From NCBI GenBank assembly GCA_025350055.1, contig JANXYK010000028.1, positions 1 to 64,000 on the forward strand: a stretch of 64,000 nt of DNA. The letters run 5' to 3'. The number at the start of each line of letters is the position of its first letter. The first letter of the stretch is position 1. The notes under the pieces were generated by a model, which was given only the letters and a program-made list of their open reading frames with translations, ran no database searches and was not told the origin of the DNA. The stretch comes from Gammaproteobacteria bacterium. Lineage in GTDB: Bacteria; Pseudomonadota; Gammaproteobacteria; Steroidobacterales; Steroidobacteraceae. The position numbers and the translations under genes are program-made. Shown one piece after another: positions 30,001-39,579 of this stretch.

Positions 30001-30528
30001 AATCACGCGCATGCCGCGCCCGCCGCCACCCCAGCTCGCCTTGAGCATCACCGGATACCCGACTTCGGCGGCGAGCTGTGCGCAACGCTTGAAGTCGACG
30101 GGGAGCGGTGGTGTTGCCGGCATCACCGGCACGCCGGCGGACTGCGCCAGGTTCCGGGCCGCCACCTTGTTGCCGAGCGTGCGCATCGTCGCGGGCGTGG
30201 GCCCGATGAATACCAGGCCGGCAGCTGCGCAACGCTCGGCGAACTCCGGGCTCTCGGAGAGAAAGCCGTAACCCGGATGGATCGCATCGGCCTTGGCGCG
30301 CAGCGCCACTGCGATGATCTCATCGATGCCCAGATACGCCTGCAGCGCGCCTTGCCCCTCGCCGACGAGATAGGACTCGTCCGCCTTGGTCCGGTGCAAC
30401 GAGAAGCGGTCTTCGCGCGAATAGATCGCCACCGTGGCGATGCCCAGTTCGCTGGCGGCGCGCATGACGCGGATGGTGATTTCGCCGCGGTTGGCGATCA
30501 GGATGCGGCGGAACGGCGGCTTGATCAT
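27073..30528 (-). CDS. pyc: Pyruvate carboxylase (single-chain)
   Basis: The 1151-residue biotin enzyme converts pyruvate and bicarbonate to oxaloacetate. Its biotin carboxylase domain spans about residues 1-460 (IANRGEIT, HPGYGFLSES, EVNPRIQVEHTVTE). The carboxyltransferase domain spans about 530-830 (DTTMRDAHQSLLATRLR, FHTHDTSG). The biotin-carrier domain is at the C-terminus, with the biotinylated lysine in EAMKMQ near residue 1114. All domains are on one chain, unlike the two-subunit form of many pseudomonads. It lies nine bases behind gshA on the same strand. Confidence 0.96.
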   Translation of the reverse strand: MIKPPFRRILIANRGEITIRVMRAASELGIATVAIYSREDRFSLHRTKADESYLVGEGQGALQAYLGIDEIIAVALRAKADAIHPGYGFLSESPEFAERCAAAGLVFIGPTPATMRTLGNKVAARNLAQSAGVPVMPATPPLPVDFKRCAQLAAEVGYPVMLKASWGGGGRGMRVIENEVQLAQLLPLARREAQTAFGNDEVYLEKLVHRARHIEVQLLGDSHGNLVHLYERDCTVQRRNQKVVERAPAAFLSDAQRNELCAAALKIARAASYCNAGTVEFLQDADSGRFYFIEVNPRIQVEHTVTEMVTGIDLVKAQIRIAAGARIGSADSGVPAQADIHLGAHALQCRVTTEDPENNFVPDYGRLTAYRSPAGFGVRLDAGTAYAGAVITRSYDSLLVKVTTWAPTPEEAVARMHRALWEFRIRGVVTNLRFLDQVITHPRFINAEYTTRFIDETPELFLAPARRDRATRILNFLAETIVNGNPEVRGRPVPLRVVTPRLSPPALSAPPDGTKQLFDKLGPQGLADWMLKQERVLVTDTTMRDAHQSLLATRLRGYDMLRIAPYYAQLLPQMFSLECWGGATFDVAMRFLREDPWERLERLRAAVPNVLLQMLLRSANAVGYTNYPDNTVRYFVQQAAQGGIDLFRIFDSLNWVENMRVAIDAVLATGKLCEASMCYTGNLSDPSERKYTLDYYLGMARELKAAGTHILGVKDMAGLCQPQAAFTLVKALKEEIGLPVHFHTHDTSGIGAASVFAAVAAGADAVDAAMDAMSGLTSQPNLGSIASALRFGPRDPQFDPQSLRLISHYWEQVRAYYAAFESDIRSGTSDVYVHGMPGGQYTNLREQARSLGIDDTRWPEVAQAYAEVNDMFGDIVKVTPTSKVVGDLAIYMVSSGLTRERVLDADTEIAFPTSVEQFFHGDLGLPYRGFPPALQAKVLKERAPLTRRPGESLAAADLAALRTSASKELGHELSERQFASYLMYPKVYGEYAAERARYGDVATLPTMAYFYGLEPGQEISVELEAGKTLIVRYVTRSEPHEDGSRTVFFELNGQPRSVRVIDRALIPQRPPQRKVEAGNPRHIGAPMPGTVATVGVSVGQKIQRGEVVLTLEAMKMQTAVRAEVDGTVSEVLVRPSSQVDAKDLLVVLAAS

Positions 30529-30537
30529 GGCCTCATA

Positions 30538-32133
30538 TCATGCAACATCCGGGCCCAGCGTACGGTGCAGGTAGTCCGCGAAGCTGCCGCGATCGGCGCG
30601 CTCGATCACCGCCTGTTCGATCAGCGATTCAGCTGCTTGCGCGGCAAATTGCTGCTGCAGCGCCGGGGCGTGACCCGCGCTGGATTGCAATCTGGAGCGA
30701 TGCTGCGCCGAAATGGCGCAGGTCCAGGCCGCGAAGTTGCCGCCGGCCAGTTTCACTTCGCGCAGCAGGCGTGCCGAAGGCGTCAGCTCGGGCTCGACCA
30801 GCTTGGTCTGTTGCCGCGCCAGCGCTCCCTGGTAGCGGCGCGCACTGTCGCCGCGATCGAGCAGCTCGCACACACCCTGCAGGCCATCGAGCAGCTCGGC
30901 GGCCCAATCCTGCAGCGACACGGCGCGACCGTCGCGCTTCAGCATCAAACCTGGCGTGCGCCCGCGACGCGCCACCTGCAGCTGGTTGTGCTCGAGCTCC
31001 TCGCGCTCGGTGGCGCCGATCGGCGGGCTCTCGCGCAGCAGGCATTGCGCGAGCAGCGCTTCGACGATGTGCAGCTGATCGGCGCAGGCGCCGGTAGGCT
31101 CGAAGGCGCACAGGTCGAGTGAGCGCACTTCCACATACTCCACGCCGCCGCGCGCCAGCGCCGTGCTCTGCGATTCGCCCACGCCCGGCACGCGCTTGGG
31201 CCGGATGCTGCTGTAGAACTCATTGTCGATCTGCAGCACGTTGGCATTGAGCTGCCGGTACTCGCCATCGACGAGCACACCCAACGCCGCAAACGGCGGA
31301 TGCAGGGTGTGCGTGGCGCGCCGCAGGTCGCGCAGGTATTCCTCGAGCGCATTGAGCGAAACCTCGAAGCCCGCCTGGTTGCGATTGCGATAGCCCAGGT
31401 CGCTCATGCGGAGCGAGGTCGCATAGGGCAGATGCAAGGTGGATGCATCGAGCGGCTGCAACTCGGGGTCGCTGCGATCCTGCATGAAGCTGCGACACAG
31501 CGCCGGCGAGTTGCCAAACAGGTACAGCACCAGCCAGCCGTGGCGGCGGAAATTGCGCAGCAGATCGAAATAGGCGCGCGACATGAAGGCCGCATCGGCC
31601 TGGCGCGCTTCGCACACCTCGGCCCACAGCGGCCAGAACTGCGCCGGGAATGAAAAATTGAAATGCGCGCCGGCGATCGCCTGCATCAGGCCGCCATAGC
31701 GGGTCTGCAGGCCGCGCCGGTAGACCTCCTTGAACTTGCCGCGGTGCGAGCGGCCGTAGCGCGCGATCGGAACCTCGTGTTCGCCGGCGATCTCGCCGGG
31801 CATCGAGGCCGCCCACAGCAGCTCATCGTCCAGGTGAGGGTAGACAAAATGATGCAGGTCGCTGAGGTACTGCAGCAGCGCTGCATTGTCGGTGAAGGTG
31901 GGCGTGACCAGCTCGAGCAGCGACTCGGAATAATCGGTAGTGATGTGCGGATTGGTCAGCGTGGCGCCCAGCGCCTGCGGATGTCCGTGCGAGGAAACGC
32001 GCCCGCGCGGCGTGACCCGCAGCGTCTCGCGCTCAAGGCCGCGCTTGCCGCCGGCCAGCACGCCGCTCGCGCGGCTGTTGACCAGGGCCGCCAGCCGACG
32101 CTCGAATACGCGGTCGATCGCCGCACGCACCAT
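30538..32133 (-). CDS. gshA: Glutamate-cysteine ligase, class I
   Basis: The 531-residue enzyme joins glutamate and cysteine, the first step of glutathione synthesis. The N-terminal GLERETLRVTPRGRVSSHGH and TTDYSESLLELVTP match the E. coli-type ligase. The start was set at ATG 32133 from this alignment; an upstream in-frame start at 32202 would add 23 residues not seen in the family. It is divergent from the thiolase gene across 137 bases and is followed closely by pyc. gshB is not in the window. Confidence 0.95.
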   Translation of the reverse strand: MVRAAIDRVFERRLAALVNSRASGVLAGGKRGLERETLRVTPRGRVSSHGHPQALGATLTNPHITTDYSESLLELVTPTFTDNAALLQYLSDLHHFVYPHLDDELLWAASMPGEIAGEHEVPIARYGRSHRGKFKEVYRRGLQTRYGGLMQAIAGAHFNFSFPAQFWPLWAEVCEARQADAAFMSRAYFDLLRNFRRHGWLVLYLFGNSPALCRSFMQDRSDPELQPLDASTLHLPYATSLRMSDLGYRNRNQAGFEVSLNALEEYLRDLRRATHTLHPPFAALGVLVDGEYRQLNANVLQIDNEFYSSIRPKRVPGVGESQSTALARGGVEYVEVRSLDLCAFEPTGACADQLHIVEALLAQCLLRESPPIGATEREELEHNQLQVARRGRTPGLMLKRDGRAVSLQDWAAELLDGLQGVCELLDRGDSARRYQGALARQQTKLVEPELTPSARLLREVKLAGGNFAAWTCAISAQHRSRLQSSAGHAPALQQQFAAQAAESLIEQAVIERADRGSFADYLHRTLGPDVA

Positions 32134-32270
32134 CCAACTCCTCGCCACCCTTAAGGATTTTGCATCTTGCCCGGCGTGGGCACCGTGCACAATGCCCGGC
32201 AAGGTGGCATCCTACGGGGCTGCGGCCGCACGCTGCGGCATGTCCTCATAACGTTGATTGGGAGGCCCCT

Positions 32271-33563
32271 ATGCTGGTCGGAACTACCCCGCGGCGCGTC
32301 GCCATCGTTGCCAGCAGCCGTATCCCCTTCGCGCGCTCGCATGGCGCCTATGCCAGCCAGACCAACCAGGACCTGCTGACCGCCGCGCTGCGCGCCCTGG
32401 TCGAGCGCTGCCGCCTGCAGGGCCAGCGGCTGGGGGATGTGATCGGCGGCGCCGTGATCAAGCACAGCAAGGATTTCAACCTGGTGCGTGAATCGCTGCT
32501 TTCCACCGGGCTCGACCCGCAGACGCCGGGACTCGATATCCAGCGCGCCTGCGGCACCAGCCTCGAGGCGGCGATCCTCATCGGCAACAAGATCGCGCTC
32601 GGCCAGATCGATTCCGGCATCGCCTGCGGCGTGGATACGGTCAGCGATCCGCCGGTGGTGTTCCCGAATTCCTTCCGCCAGCTGCTGCTGCAGAGCTATC
32701 GCGGCCGCAGCTTCAGCGCACGTCTGGCGCCGTGGTTCAAGCTGCGCCCGCGCGACCTGAAACCGGTGCTGCCCGGCGTGATCGAGCCGCGCACGGGGCT
32801 CTCGATGGGCCAGGCCTGCGAGCAGATGGTCAAGACCTGGAAAATCAGCCGCGCCGAGCAGGATCGCGTTGCCTACGAAAGCCATTTCAAGGCGGCGGCG
32901 GCCTGGAAGGAAGGCTTTTACGACGATCTGGTCGTGCCGCATGTGGGCCTGGCGCGCGACAACAATGTGCGTGCCGAAGCCACGGTGGAGAAACTCGGCA
33001 CGCTCCGCCCGGTATTCGACACCAGCGGCTCGGGCACGCTCACGGCCGGCAACAGTACGCCGCTCACCGATGGCGCGGCAGCCGTGTTGCTCGCCTCGGA
33101 GGAATGGGCGCGCGCGCACAACCTGCCGATCATGGCCTACCTGCGCGCCGGCAAGACCTGGGCGGTCGATTTCGCCACCGGCCACGAAGGGCTGCTGATG
33201 GCGCCGGCCTACGCGGCTTCGGCGATGCTCTCCGATGTCGGACTGGCGCTGCAGGAATTCGACTACTACGAACTGCACGAGGCCTTTGCCGCGCAGATGC
33301 TGTGCACGCTGAAAGCCTGGGAATCGACCGACTTCTGCCGCGATCGACTGGGTCGCAGTGCGCCGCTGGGTTCGGTGACGCCCTCGAAGATCAACGTGAA
33401 GGGCGGCAGCGTCGCGCTCGGCCATCCTTTCGGCGCGACCGGCGCGCGTATCCTGGGTGCGCTGGCCAAGATCCTCGCCAACGACGCGCAATCGCGCCGC
33501 GGACTCATCTCGGTATGCACGGCCGGCGGCATGGGCGTCACCGCGATCGTCGAGCGCAGCTGA
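32271..33563 (+). CDS. Acetyl-CoA C-acyltransferase (thiolase, FadI-like)
   Basis: The 430-residue thiolase starts at ATG 32271 behind GGAGG; an in-frame GTG at 32160 is not supported. The acylated cysteine is in [10 protein letters not shown], and the second active site has [10 protein letters not shown] and [11 protein letters not shown]. The length and insertion pattern resemble the FadI/trifunctional beta type, which cleaves 3-ketoacyl-CoA in fatty-acid oxidation. No fadJ/fadB partner is adjacent. It is the first gene of a plus-strand run and its stop overlaps the RidA start by one base (TGATG). Confidence 0.92.
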   Translation: MLVGTTPRRVAIVASSRIPFARSHGAYASQTNQDLLTAALRALVERCRLQGQRLGDVIGGAVIKHSKDFNLVRESLLSTGLDPQTPGLDIQRACGTSLEAAILIGNKIALGQIDSGIACGVDTVSDPPVVFPNSFRQLLLQSYRGRSFSARLAPWFKLRPRDLKPVLPGVIEPRTGLSMGQACEQMVKTWKISRAEQDRVAYESHFKAAAAWKEGFYDDLVVPHVGLARDNNVRAEATVEKLGTLRPVFDTSGSGTLTAGNSTPLTDGAAAVLLASEEWARAHNLPIMAYLRAGKTWAVDFATGHEGLLMAPAYAASAMLSDVGLALQEFDYYELHEAFAAQMLCTLKAWESTDFCRDRLGRSAPLGSVTPSKINVKGGSVALGHPFGATGARILGALAKILANDAQSRRGLISVCTAGGMGVTAIVERS

Positions 33564-33952
33564 TGCCGCGACAGAATTTTTCTTCCGGCGCGAGCTGGGA
33601 GCCGATCGTCGGCTACTCGCGCGCGGTGCGCGTCGGCGACTACCTGCATGTGTCGGGCACGACGGCCACCGGGCCCGACGGCAAGATCGTTGGCATCAAT
33701 GATGCGGCCGCACAGACGCGCCAGACGCTGGCGAATATCGGCGCGGCGCTAGCCAAGGCCGGCGCCAGCTTCGAACAGGTGGTGCGCACGCGCATCTACG
33801 TGGTAAACATCGCCGACTGGGAACAGATTGGCCGCGCGCACGGCGCGGTGTTCGGCAACATCCGCCCGGCCACCGCGATGGTCGAGGTCAGCCGGCTGAT
33901 CTCGCCCGAGATGCTGGTCGAGATCGAGGCCGACGCCTGGCTTGGAGCCTGA
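33563..33952 (+). CDS. RidA family protein (YjgF/YER057c/UK114)
   Basis: The 129-residue protein has the conserved C-terminal core [20 protein letters not shown] and PATAMVEV. RidA proteins hydrolyse reactive enamine/imine intermediates released by PLP enzymes, but several subfamilies have other substrates. The arginine that binds carboxylates in true RidA is at the expected place (RTRIYV). Its placement between a thiolase and a dienelactone hydrolase suggests a catabolic subfamily member rather than housekeeping RidA. The start at ATG 33563 overlaps the thiolase stop. Confidence 0.88.
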   Translation: MPRQNFSSGASWEPIVGYSRAVRVGDYLHVSGTTATGPDGKIVGINDAAAQTRQTLANIGAALAKAGASFEQVVRTRIYVVNIADWEQIGRAHGAVFGNIRPATAMVEVSRLISPEMLVEIEADAWLGA

Positions 33953-33956
33953 AGCG

Positions 33957-34622
33957 ATGGCGCGCTGGGAAACGCTGATGGCGCGCGACGGGCACGAGTT
34001 CGCTGCCTACCTCGCACCCGCTCAGGGTACGCCGCGCGGCGCGATCGTGGTGCTGCAGGAAATCTTCGGCGTCAATGAACACATCCGCGGCGTGGTCGAG
34101 CAGTACGCAGCGGCGGGCTTTCTCAGCATCGCGCCGGCGCTGTTCGATCGCATTGGCCGCAATATCGAACTCGGCTACGAGCCGCGCGATGTCGAGCTCG
34201 CGCGCGGCTACATGCTGCAGATCGAGCGCGCCAAGAGCCTGCTGGACATTTCCGCCGCGATCAACGTGGTGAAGCATGCCGGCAAGGTGGCCACCGTCGG
34301 CTACTGTTGGGGCGGGCAACTGAGCTGGGTGAGCGCCGGGCAGCTGCCGGTCAATGCTGCGGTCGGCTATTACTCCAGCCGCCTGTGGGAAGTGATGGAT
34401 CGCCTGCCCGCCTGCCCGATGCTGCTGCACTTCGGCGAGCAGGATGCCGGCATTCCGCTCGAGCGCGTGGAGGCCGTGCGTGCAGCCTTCCCGCAGGGCA
34501 CTTACTATCTGTATCCCGCCGGCCACGGCTTCAATTGCAACGCACGCGCTGCCTACCACGCGCCGAGTGCGGCACTGGCCTGGCAGCGTACCCAGGATTT
34601 CCTCAAGACCCACATAGGCTGA
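33957..34622 (+). CDS. Dienelactone hydrolase family protein
   Basis: The 221-residue protein has the DLH triad: Cys in GYCWGG, Asp in EQDAG and His in GHGFNC. The N-terminal VVLQEIFGVNEHIRG, with its conserved Glu, is also present. Dienelactone hydrolase opens lactone rings in aromatic degradation, but many homologues act on other esters. ATG 33957 has GGAG upstream; a TTG at 33942 would overlap the RidA gene. It is four bases behind RidA and six before gabD. Confidence 0.9.
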   Translation: MARWETLMARDGHEFAAYLAPAQGTPRGAIVVLQEIFGVNEHIRGVVEQYAAAGFLSIAPALFDRIGRNIELGYEPRDVELARGYMLQIERAKSLLDISAAINVVKHAGKVATVGYCWGGQLSWVSAGQLPVNAAVGYYSSRLWEVMDRLPACPMLLHFGEQDAGIPLERVEAVRAAFPQGTYYLYPAGHGFNCNARAAYHAPSAALAWQRTQDFLKTHIG

Positions 34623-34628
34623 TCGATC

Positions 34629-36089
34629 ATGCAACTGACTGACAACTCGCTGCTGCGCAACCAGTGCTACATCAATGGCAAGTGGCTGGGCGATGAGCGC
34701 GGCCGCAGCAGCGAAGTGCGCAATCCCGCCAGCGGCGAGCTCGTGGGCACCGTGCCGCAGATGGATGGCGCGGCGACGCGCGCCGCCATCGAAGCCGCGG
34801 CGGCAGCTTTTCCCGCCTGGGCGGCGCGAACCGCCGGCGCACGCGCGCAAATATTGCGTCGCTGGTTCGAACTCACGATGGCGAACCAGAAAGATCTCGC
34901 GACGCTGATGACCGCCGAGCAGGGCAAGCCGCTCGCCGAAGCCATGGGCGAGATCGCCTACGCCGCGGCCTACATCGAGTGGTTTGCCGAGGAAGCGCGG
35001 CGCGTGTACGGCGAGATCATCCCGGGGCATCAGGTCGACAAGCGCATCCTGGTGCTGCGCCAGCCGGTCGGCGTGGTCGCCGCGATCACACCGTGGAATT
35101 TTCCCGCGGCGATGATCACGCGCAAGGCCGCGCCTGCGCTCGCCGCCGGTTGCACCTTCATCGTCAAGCCCGCAGGGCAGACGCCACTCTCGGCGCTGGC
35201 AATGGCCGAACTCGCTGCGCGCGCCGGCGTGCCGGCCGGCGTGTTCAATGTGATCACTGGCGGCGCACGCGAGATCGGCGCCGAGCTCACCAGCAACATG
35301 ACGGTGCGAAAGCTCACTTTCACCGGCTCGACCGAAGTCGGTCGGGTACTGATGGCGCAGAGCGCACCCACTTTGAAGAAGCTGTCGATGGAACTGGGTG
35401 GCAATGCGCCCTTCATCGTGTTCGACGATGCCGACCTCGATGCCGCAGTACAAGGCGCGCTGGTCTGCAAATATCGCAATACCGGCCAGACCTGCGTGTG
35501 CGCCAACCGCCTGCTGGTGCAGGATTCCGTGTACGACGACTTCGAGGCGCGCCTGCGCCGCGCGGTGAGTGCACTGCGCGTGGGCGACGGACTCAAGGGC
35601 GTCACCGACGTCGGTCCGCTGATCGATGCCAAGGCCATGGCCAAGGTGGAAGAACACATCAAGGATGCGCGCGCCAAGGGCGGCAAGGTCACACTCGGCG
35701 GCAAGCCGCATGCGCTCGGCGGCACCTTCTTTGAGCCGACCATCATCAGCGGCGCCAACAGCAGCATGCTGGTGGCGCGCGAGGAAACCTTCGGCCCGGT
35801 GGCGCCGCTGTTCCACTTCAAGGATGAGGCCGAAGCAGTGCACATGGCGAATGACACCGAGTTCGGGCTCGCCTCCTATCTGTACACCCGCGATCTGGCA
35901 CGCGCCTTCCGCGTCTCGGAAGCGCTCGAATACGGCATCGTCGGGCTCAACACCGGTATCATTTCCAGCGAGGTCGCGCCTTTCGGCGGCGTCAAGCAAT
36001 CAGGTTTCGGACGCGAGGGCTCGCGCCACGGCATCCTCGATTACACCGAACTGAAATACATCTGCGTCGGCGGCATTGCGCCGGCTTGA
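34629..36089 (+). CDS. gabD: NAD(P)-dependent succinate-semialdehyde dehydrogenase
   Basis: The 486-residue aldehyde dehydrogenase has the catalytic Cys in GQTCVCANR, the general base Glu in MELGGNAPF and the cofactor motif FTGSTEVG. The start NQCYINGKW and the C-terminal EVAPFGGVKQSGFGREGS match GabD. It oxidises succinate semialdehyde to succinate. No gabT or glutamate decarboxylase is near, so the source of substrate is open; other semialdehydes are possible. Six bases separate it from the hydrolase gene. Confidence 0.92.
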   Translation: MQLTDNSLLRNQCYINGKWLGDERGRSSEVRNPASGELVGTVPQMDGAATRAAIEAAAAAFPAWAARTAGARAQILRRWFELTMANQKDLATLMTAEQGKPLAEAMGEIAYAAAYIEWFAEEARRVYGEIIPGHQVDKRILVLRQPVGVVAAITPWNFPAAMITRKAAPALAAGCTFIVKPAGQTPLSALAMAELAARAGVPAGVFNVITGGAREIGAELTSNMTVRKLTFTGSTEVGRVLMAQSAPTLKKLSMELGGNAPFIVFDDADLDAAVQGALVCKYRNTGQTCVCANRLLVQDSVYDDFEARLRRAVSALRVGDGLKGVTDVGPLIDAKAMAKVEEHIKDARAKGGKVTLGGKPHALGGTFFEPTIISGANSSMLVAREETFGPVAPLFHFKDEAEAVHMANDTEFGLASYLYTRDLARAFRVSEALEYGIVGLNTGIISSEVAPFGGVKQSGFGREGSRHGILDYTELKYICVGGIAPA

Positions 36090-36101
36090 GGCCGACGAGG
36101 C

Positions 36102-37067
36102 ATGCTCGGCGTACTCACAGTCAACACCGGCACGCCGGCGGCGCCGAGCGCCGCTGGCGTGCGGCAGTTCCTCAAGCGGTTCCTCGCCGATCCGCGCGTG
36201 GTGGAGCTGCCGCGCGTACTGTGGCTGCCGCTGCTGCGCGGCGTGATATTGCCGCTGCGCTCGCCGCGCAGCGCGCGCAATTACCAGCGCATCTGGATGG
36301 ACGAAGGCTCACCGCTGGCGGTGTACTCGCGCCAGTTGCACAGCGCGCTGGCGGAGGAGCTCAAGGCCCGGCGCGGTGCCGAAGTGGTCGTAGAGAGTGC
36401 GTTCCTGTATTCAGAGCCGCAGATTGCCGCAGCGCTGCAGCGCCTGCGCAAGGCCGGCGCGCTCGACATCGTGGTGCTGCCGCTGTTTCCGCAGACCAGT
36501 GGCACCACCACCGGCGCGGTGTACGACCAGGTGGCCGCGGCACTGCGTGATTGCCGTGAGCTGCCCACGCTGCGCCTGATCAGCAACTATCACAACGATG
36601 CGGGCTACATCCAGGTGCTGGCCGCCAGCGTGCGCGCGCACTGGCACGTCCAAGGTCGCAGCACGCACCTGTTGATGTCCTTCCACGGCATACCCGAGCG
36701 CTGCGTGCAGCAGGGCGACCCTTACGAATGCCACTGCCGCTCCACTGCCGATTTGCTGGCGAAGGAACTGGGGCTCGATGCCAAGGCCTGGTCCCTGAGT
36801 TTCCAGTCACGCTTTGGCAACGCGCGTTGGCTGACACCAGCCACCGACAAGACGCTGGCGGAACTGCCTGCGCGCGGCGTGCGCGAGCTGACGCTGGTGT
36901 GCCCCGGCTTCGCGGTCGACTGCCTCGAGACGCTGGAAGAAATCGCCATCGGCGGTCGGGAGAGCTTCCTGCATGCCGGCGGCCTGCACTTCAGCTACGT
37001 GCCGGCGCTCAACGGCTCGGCGGCACACGCGCGCGTGCTGGCGCAGCTGTGCGCGCCTGCTGCGTAG
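36102..37067 (+). CDS. hemH: Ferrochelatase
   Basis: The 321-residue enzyme inserts Fe2+ into protoporphyrin IX in the last step of haem synthesis. The catalytic His is in MSFHGIPERCV and the acidic motif is in PGFAVDCLETLEEI. The N-terminal VNTGTPAAPSAAGVRQFLKR and SQRFGN-like QSRFGNARWL fit the family. It begins 12 bases after gabD and ends one base before the VOC gene, so it appears to share their transcript, an odd neighbourhood for a haem gene. Confidence 0.94.
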   Translation: MLGVLTVNTGTPAAPSAAGVRQFLKRFLADPRVVELPRVLWLPLLRGVILPLRSPRSARNYQRIWMDEGSPLAVYSRQLHSALAEELKARRGAEVVVESAFLYSEPQIAAALQRLRKAGALDIVVLPLFPQTSGTTTGAVYDQVAAALRDCRELPTLRLISNYHNDAGYIQVLAASVRAHWHVQGRSTHLLMSFHGIPERCVQQGDPYECHCRSTADLLAKELGLDAKAWSLSFQSRFGNARWLTPATDKTLAELPARGVRELTLVCPGFAVDCLETLEEIAIGGRESFLHAGGLHFSYVPALNGSAAHARVLAQLCAPAA

Positions 37068-37068
37068 A

Positions 37069-37806
37069 ATGTTCGGTCGCTTCCTCGAGATCAGCCTGGC
37101 GAGCGCCGATATCGCCGCTTCGGTGCAGTTCTACGAACGACTGGGTTTCACGCAGCTCACCGCCAACGATTCCTGGGCGCATCCCTATGGCGTGCTCACC
37201 GATGGTCACGTCTGCCTCGGCGTGCATCAGCGCAGCGAGCGCGCGCACGGCGCGAATGCCACCACGCCGGTGCTCAGCTTCGTGTTGCCGGAACTCGCCG
37301 CCCACGCAAGGGCCCTGAGCGAGCGCGGCTTCGAAGCGCGCAGTGCGCTGCTGGGCGAGACTGATTTCCATCAACTGCACCTCAGCGATCCGGCCGGACA
37401 GGACATCACGCTGCTCGAGGCGCGCACCTTTTCCCCGGCGTTGCGCCGGCAACGCGAATCGCTGTGCGGCTGGTTCTCCGCCTACAGCATGCCGGCACTG
37501 GGCAATGAAGCGGTGCGCGGATTCTGGGAGCGGGTCGGATTCGTGGCGCTGGACGAGCAGGAGCAACCGCTGCCGAACCTGCCACTGGTCAGCGACCATC
37601 TTTCGCTGGCGCTGCACGCCACGCGCGCCATGGCCGCGCCGATGCTGGTGTTCACCGATCCGGCCATGGCCGAAAAACTCGCGCTCCTCGATGCGGCTGG
37701 CATCGAGCGCTCGGCTGAACTGCCGCGCGGACTCGATCGCAACAGCAATGCGCTGCTGGAAGCGCCGGAAGGCACGCTGCTGTTGCTGCTGGCCGGCGAA
37801 CCCTGA
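37069..37806 (+). CDS. Tandem VOC (glyoxalase/bleomycin-resistance fold) protein
   Basis: The 245-residue protein has two VOC-like halves. The first begins ISLASADIAASVQFYERLGF and contains HLSDPAGQDITLLEA. The second begins with the FSAYSMPALGNEAVRGFWER region and is more divergent. VOC proteins bind a divalent metal, but I cannot place all ligands with confidence. ATG 37069 follows the hemH stop directly; an earlier in-frame start lies inside hemH. The substrate is unknown. Confidence 0.82.
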   Translation: MFGRFLEISLASADIAASVQFYERLGFTQLTANDSWAHPYGVLTDGHVCLGVHQRSERAHGANATTPVLSFVLPELAAHARALSERGFEARSALLGETDFHQLHLSDPAGQDITLLEARTFSPALRRQRESLCGWFSAYSMPALGNEAVRGFWERVGFVALDEQEQPLPNLPLVSDHLSLALHATRAMAAPMLVFTDPAMAEKLALLDAAGIERSAELPRGLDRNSNALLEAPEGTLLLLLAGEP

Positions 37807-37833
37807 CGCAACGCTTGATCGCGTCGGCCGCGC

Positions 37834-38568
37834 TCAGGGCGCGCGACGCGCCACGATCTCGAAGCGCGCGGCAACGCGATCGGCCACGCGCAACGCGCCA
37901 AGCAGCGCGCTGTACGGCTCCAGGCCCAGATCAGTCTGGTTGAACTCCACATTGCCGGTGGCACGCAATTCGCCACCACTGTGCTGCCACTGCACCGGCA
38001 CCGTCAGCAATGACTGGTGATCGCGCAGCTGCACCTGGAACTCGATCGAGGTCAGCGTGCCCTGCTGCCTGATCGAGTGCGAGCGCAGGCTGATCATCGG
38101 ATAGTGCGCGGCATCGAGCTGGCGCTCGCCGAGCATGTGCTCGCGGGTGCCGCTACGCGCATCATCGTCCAGCGGGTCTGAGAACTCAGCGCCCGCACGC
38201 GCGCGCTCAGCCGGATCATCGACCAGCAGCGCCGCGGCGGGGATATCGAGCTCGACCCGCGACTGCTTGAGCTGCGCCTGCAACCACACCTGGCCCTGTA
38301 GTTGCTGCGCAACGATCACATGTGTGTGACCGAGCCGCGCCAGCGCGCCATCGGCACGCAACTGCAACCAGATGTGGGATGCGGCCGGATCGATGCTCCA
38401 GTGCTGCGCGCCTTCGGGCGCCGCACCCGCGGCCGCACTCGCGGTGCCCTGCGAGGGTGGCGGCGTCCGGCAGGCCGCGAGCGCCGCCAGCAACAACAGC
38501 GGGAGCAGCCGCTCGATGCGCATCGGCCGCGCGGCGCGCGTGGGTCGCGCGGCGCATCGACCGTTCAT
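37834..38568 (-). CDS. YceI-like lipoprotein
   Basis: The protein contains a lipobox LAALAACR after a hydrophobic stretch. A YceI-like lipocalin domain follows (WSIDPAASHIWLQLRADGALARLGHTH, read in two parts, and a late GNVEFNQTDLGLEPY). YceI-type proteins bind isoprenoid-like lipids in the periplasm. ATG 38568 overlaps the dehydratase stop (ATGA) and gives a long basic leader. ATG 38523 gives a shorter, more usual lipoprotein signal, but with no ribosome-binding site. It is the last gene of the acs run. Confidence 0.8.
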   Translation of the reverse strand: MNGRCAARPTRAARPMRIERLLPLLLLAALAACRTPPPSQGTASAAAGAAPEGAQHWSIDPAASHIWLQLRADGALARLGHTHVIVAQQLQGQVWLQAQLKQSRVELDIPAAALLVDDPAERARAGAEFSDPLDDDARSGTREHMLGERQLDAAHYPMISLRSHSIRQQGTLTSIEFQVQLRDHQSLLTVPVQWQHSGGELRATGNVEFNQTDLGLEPYSALLGALRVADRVAARFEIVARRAP

Positions 38569-39579
38569 GCCGGCACAGCCGCGCCCTGCGTGGCGCCGAC
38601 CGGTGCTGCGACAACCGGCGTAGCCCCGCCAAGCACCGTCAGGAAGCGCGCACGCTCGATGTTGCCACCGGAGAGCACGACCGCGACCTTGCGCCCTGCC
38701 ATGCGGCTGCGCTCGTGCATCAGGGCCGCCAGCGGCGCCGCGCCTGCGCCTTCGACCAGCTGATGCGTATCGTCGAAGTAGTGACGCATGGCCTCGGCGA
38801 TGGCATCTTCGCTGACTTCCAGCACGCGCGCCGCGCCACGGCAGATGCTGGCCACCGCCTGTTCACTGGGCTCGCGCGTCGCGAGGCCATCCGCAAAAGT
38901 GAGGGCGCTGCTGGTGGCCACCACCTTGCCCGCCGCAAATGAGCGCGCCGTGGCCGGTGCGTTGGCAGCGCTGACGCCGATGATCTCGGTCTTGAGCCCC
39001 AGCAGGTCGCGTACTGCGATCAATCCGCAGATACCCGATCCCATGCCGACGCCTACGTAGACCGCATCGAGCTCACCCGCCGCACGGAACAGTTCCAATG
39101 CATAGCTGGCGACGCCCAACACCAGATCAGGATGGAACGAGGGCACGAAGTGCAGCTGCTGTGACGCCGCCATGCGAAAGGCCTCGTGCCTGGCATCGTC
39201 GAAGTCGCGGCCGAACTCGACCAGCTTCGCGCCCCAGGCCGCGATCGCGGAATTCTGGTCGGGCGAATTGCCGTGCGGCACATAGATGGTCGCCGGCATG
39301 CCAACACGCGAAGCCGCGTAGGCGATGGATTGTCCGTGATTGCCGCGTGTGGCACTGATGACACCCGCCGGTGCCGCGCCGCCATCGCGCAGGCGCGTCA
39401 GATGCACCAGCCCGCCGCGCACCTTGAAGGCGCCGGTGGGCGTGTGGTTCTCGCATTTCACCCATACCGTACAGCCGGCGCGACGGCTGAGCTTGGGCCA
39501 CTGATGCTGCGGCGTGGCCGGAAAATGCTTGTAGACCAGCGTGGCAGCGGCCTCGAGTTCGGCCAGCCCGAACGGGGAC

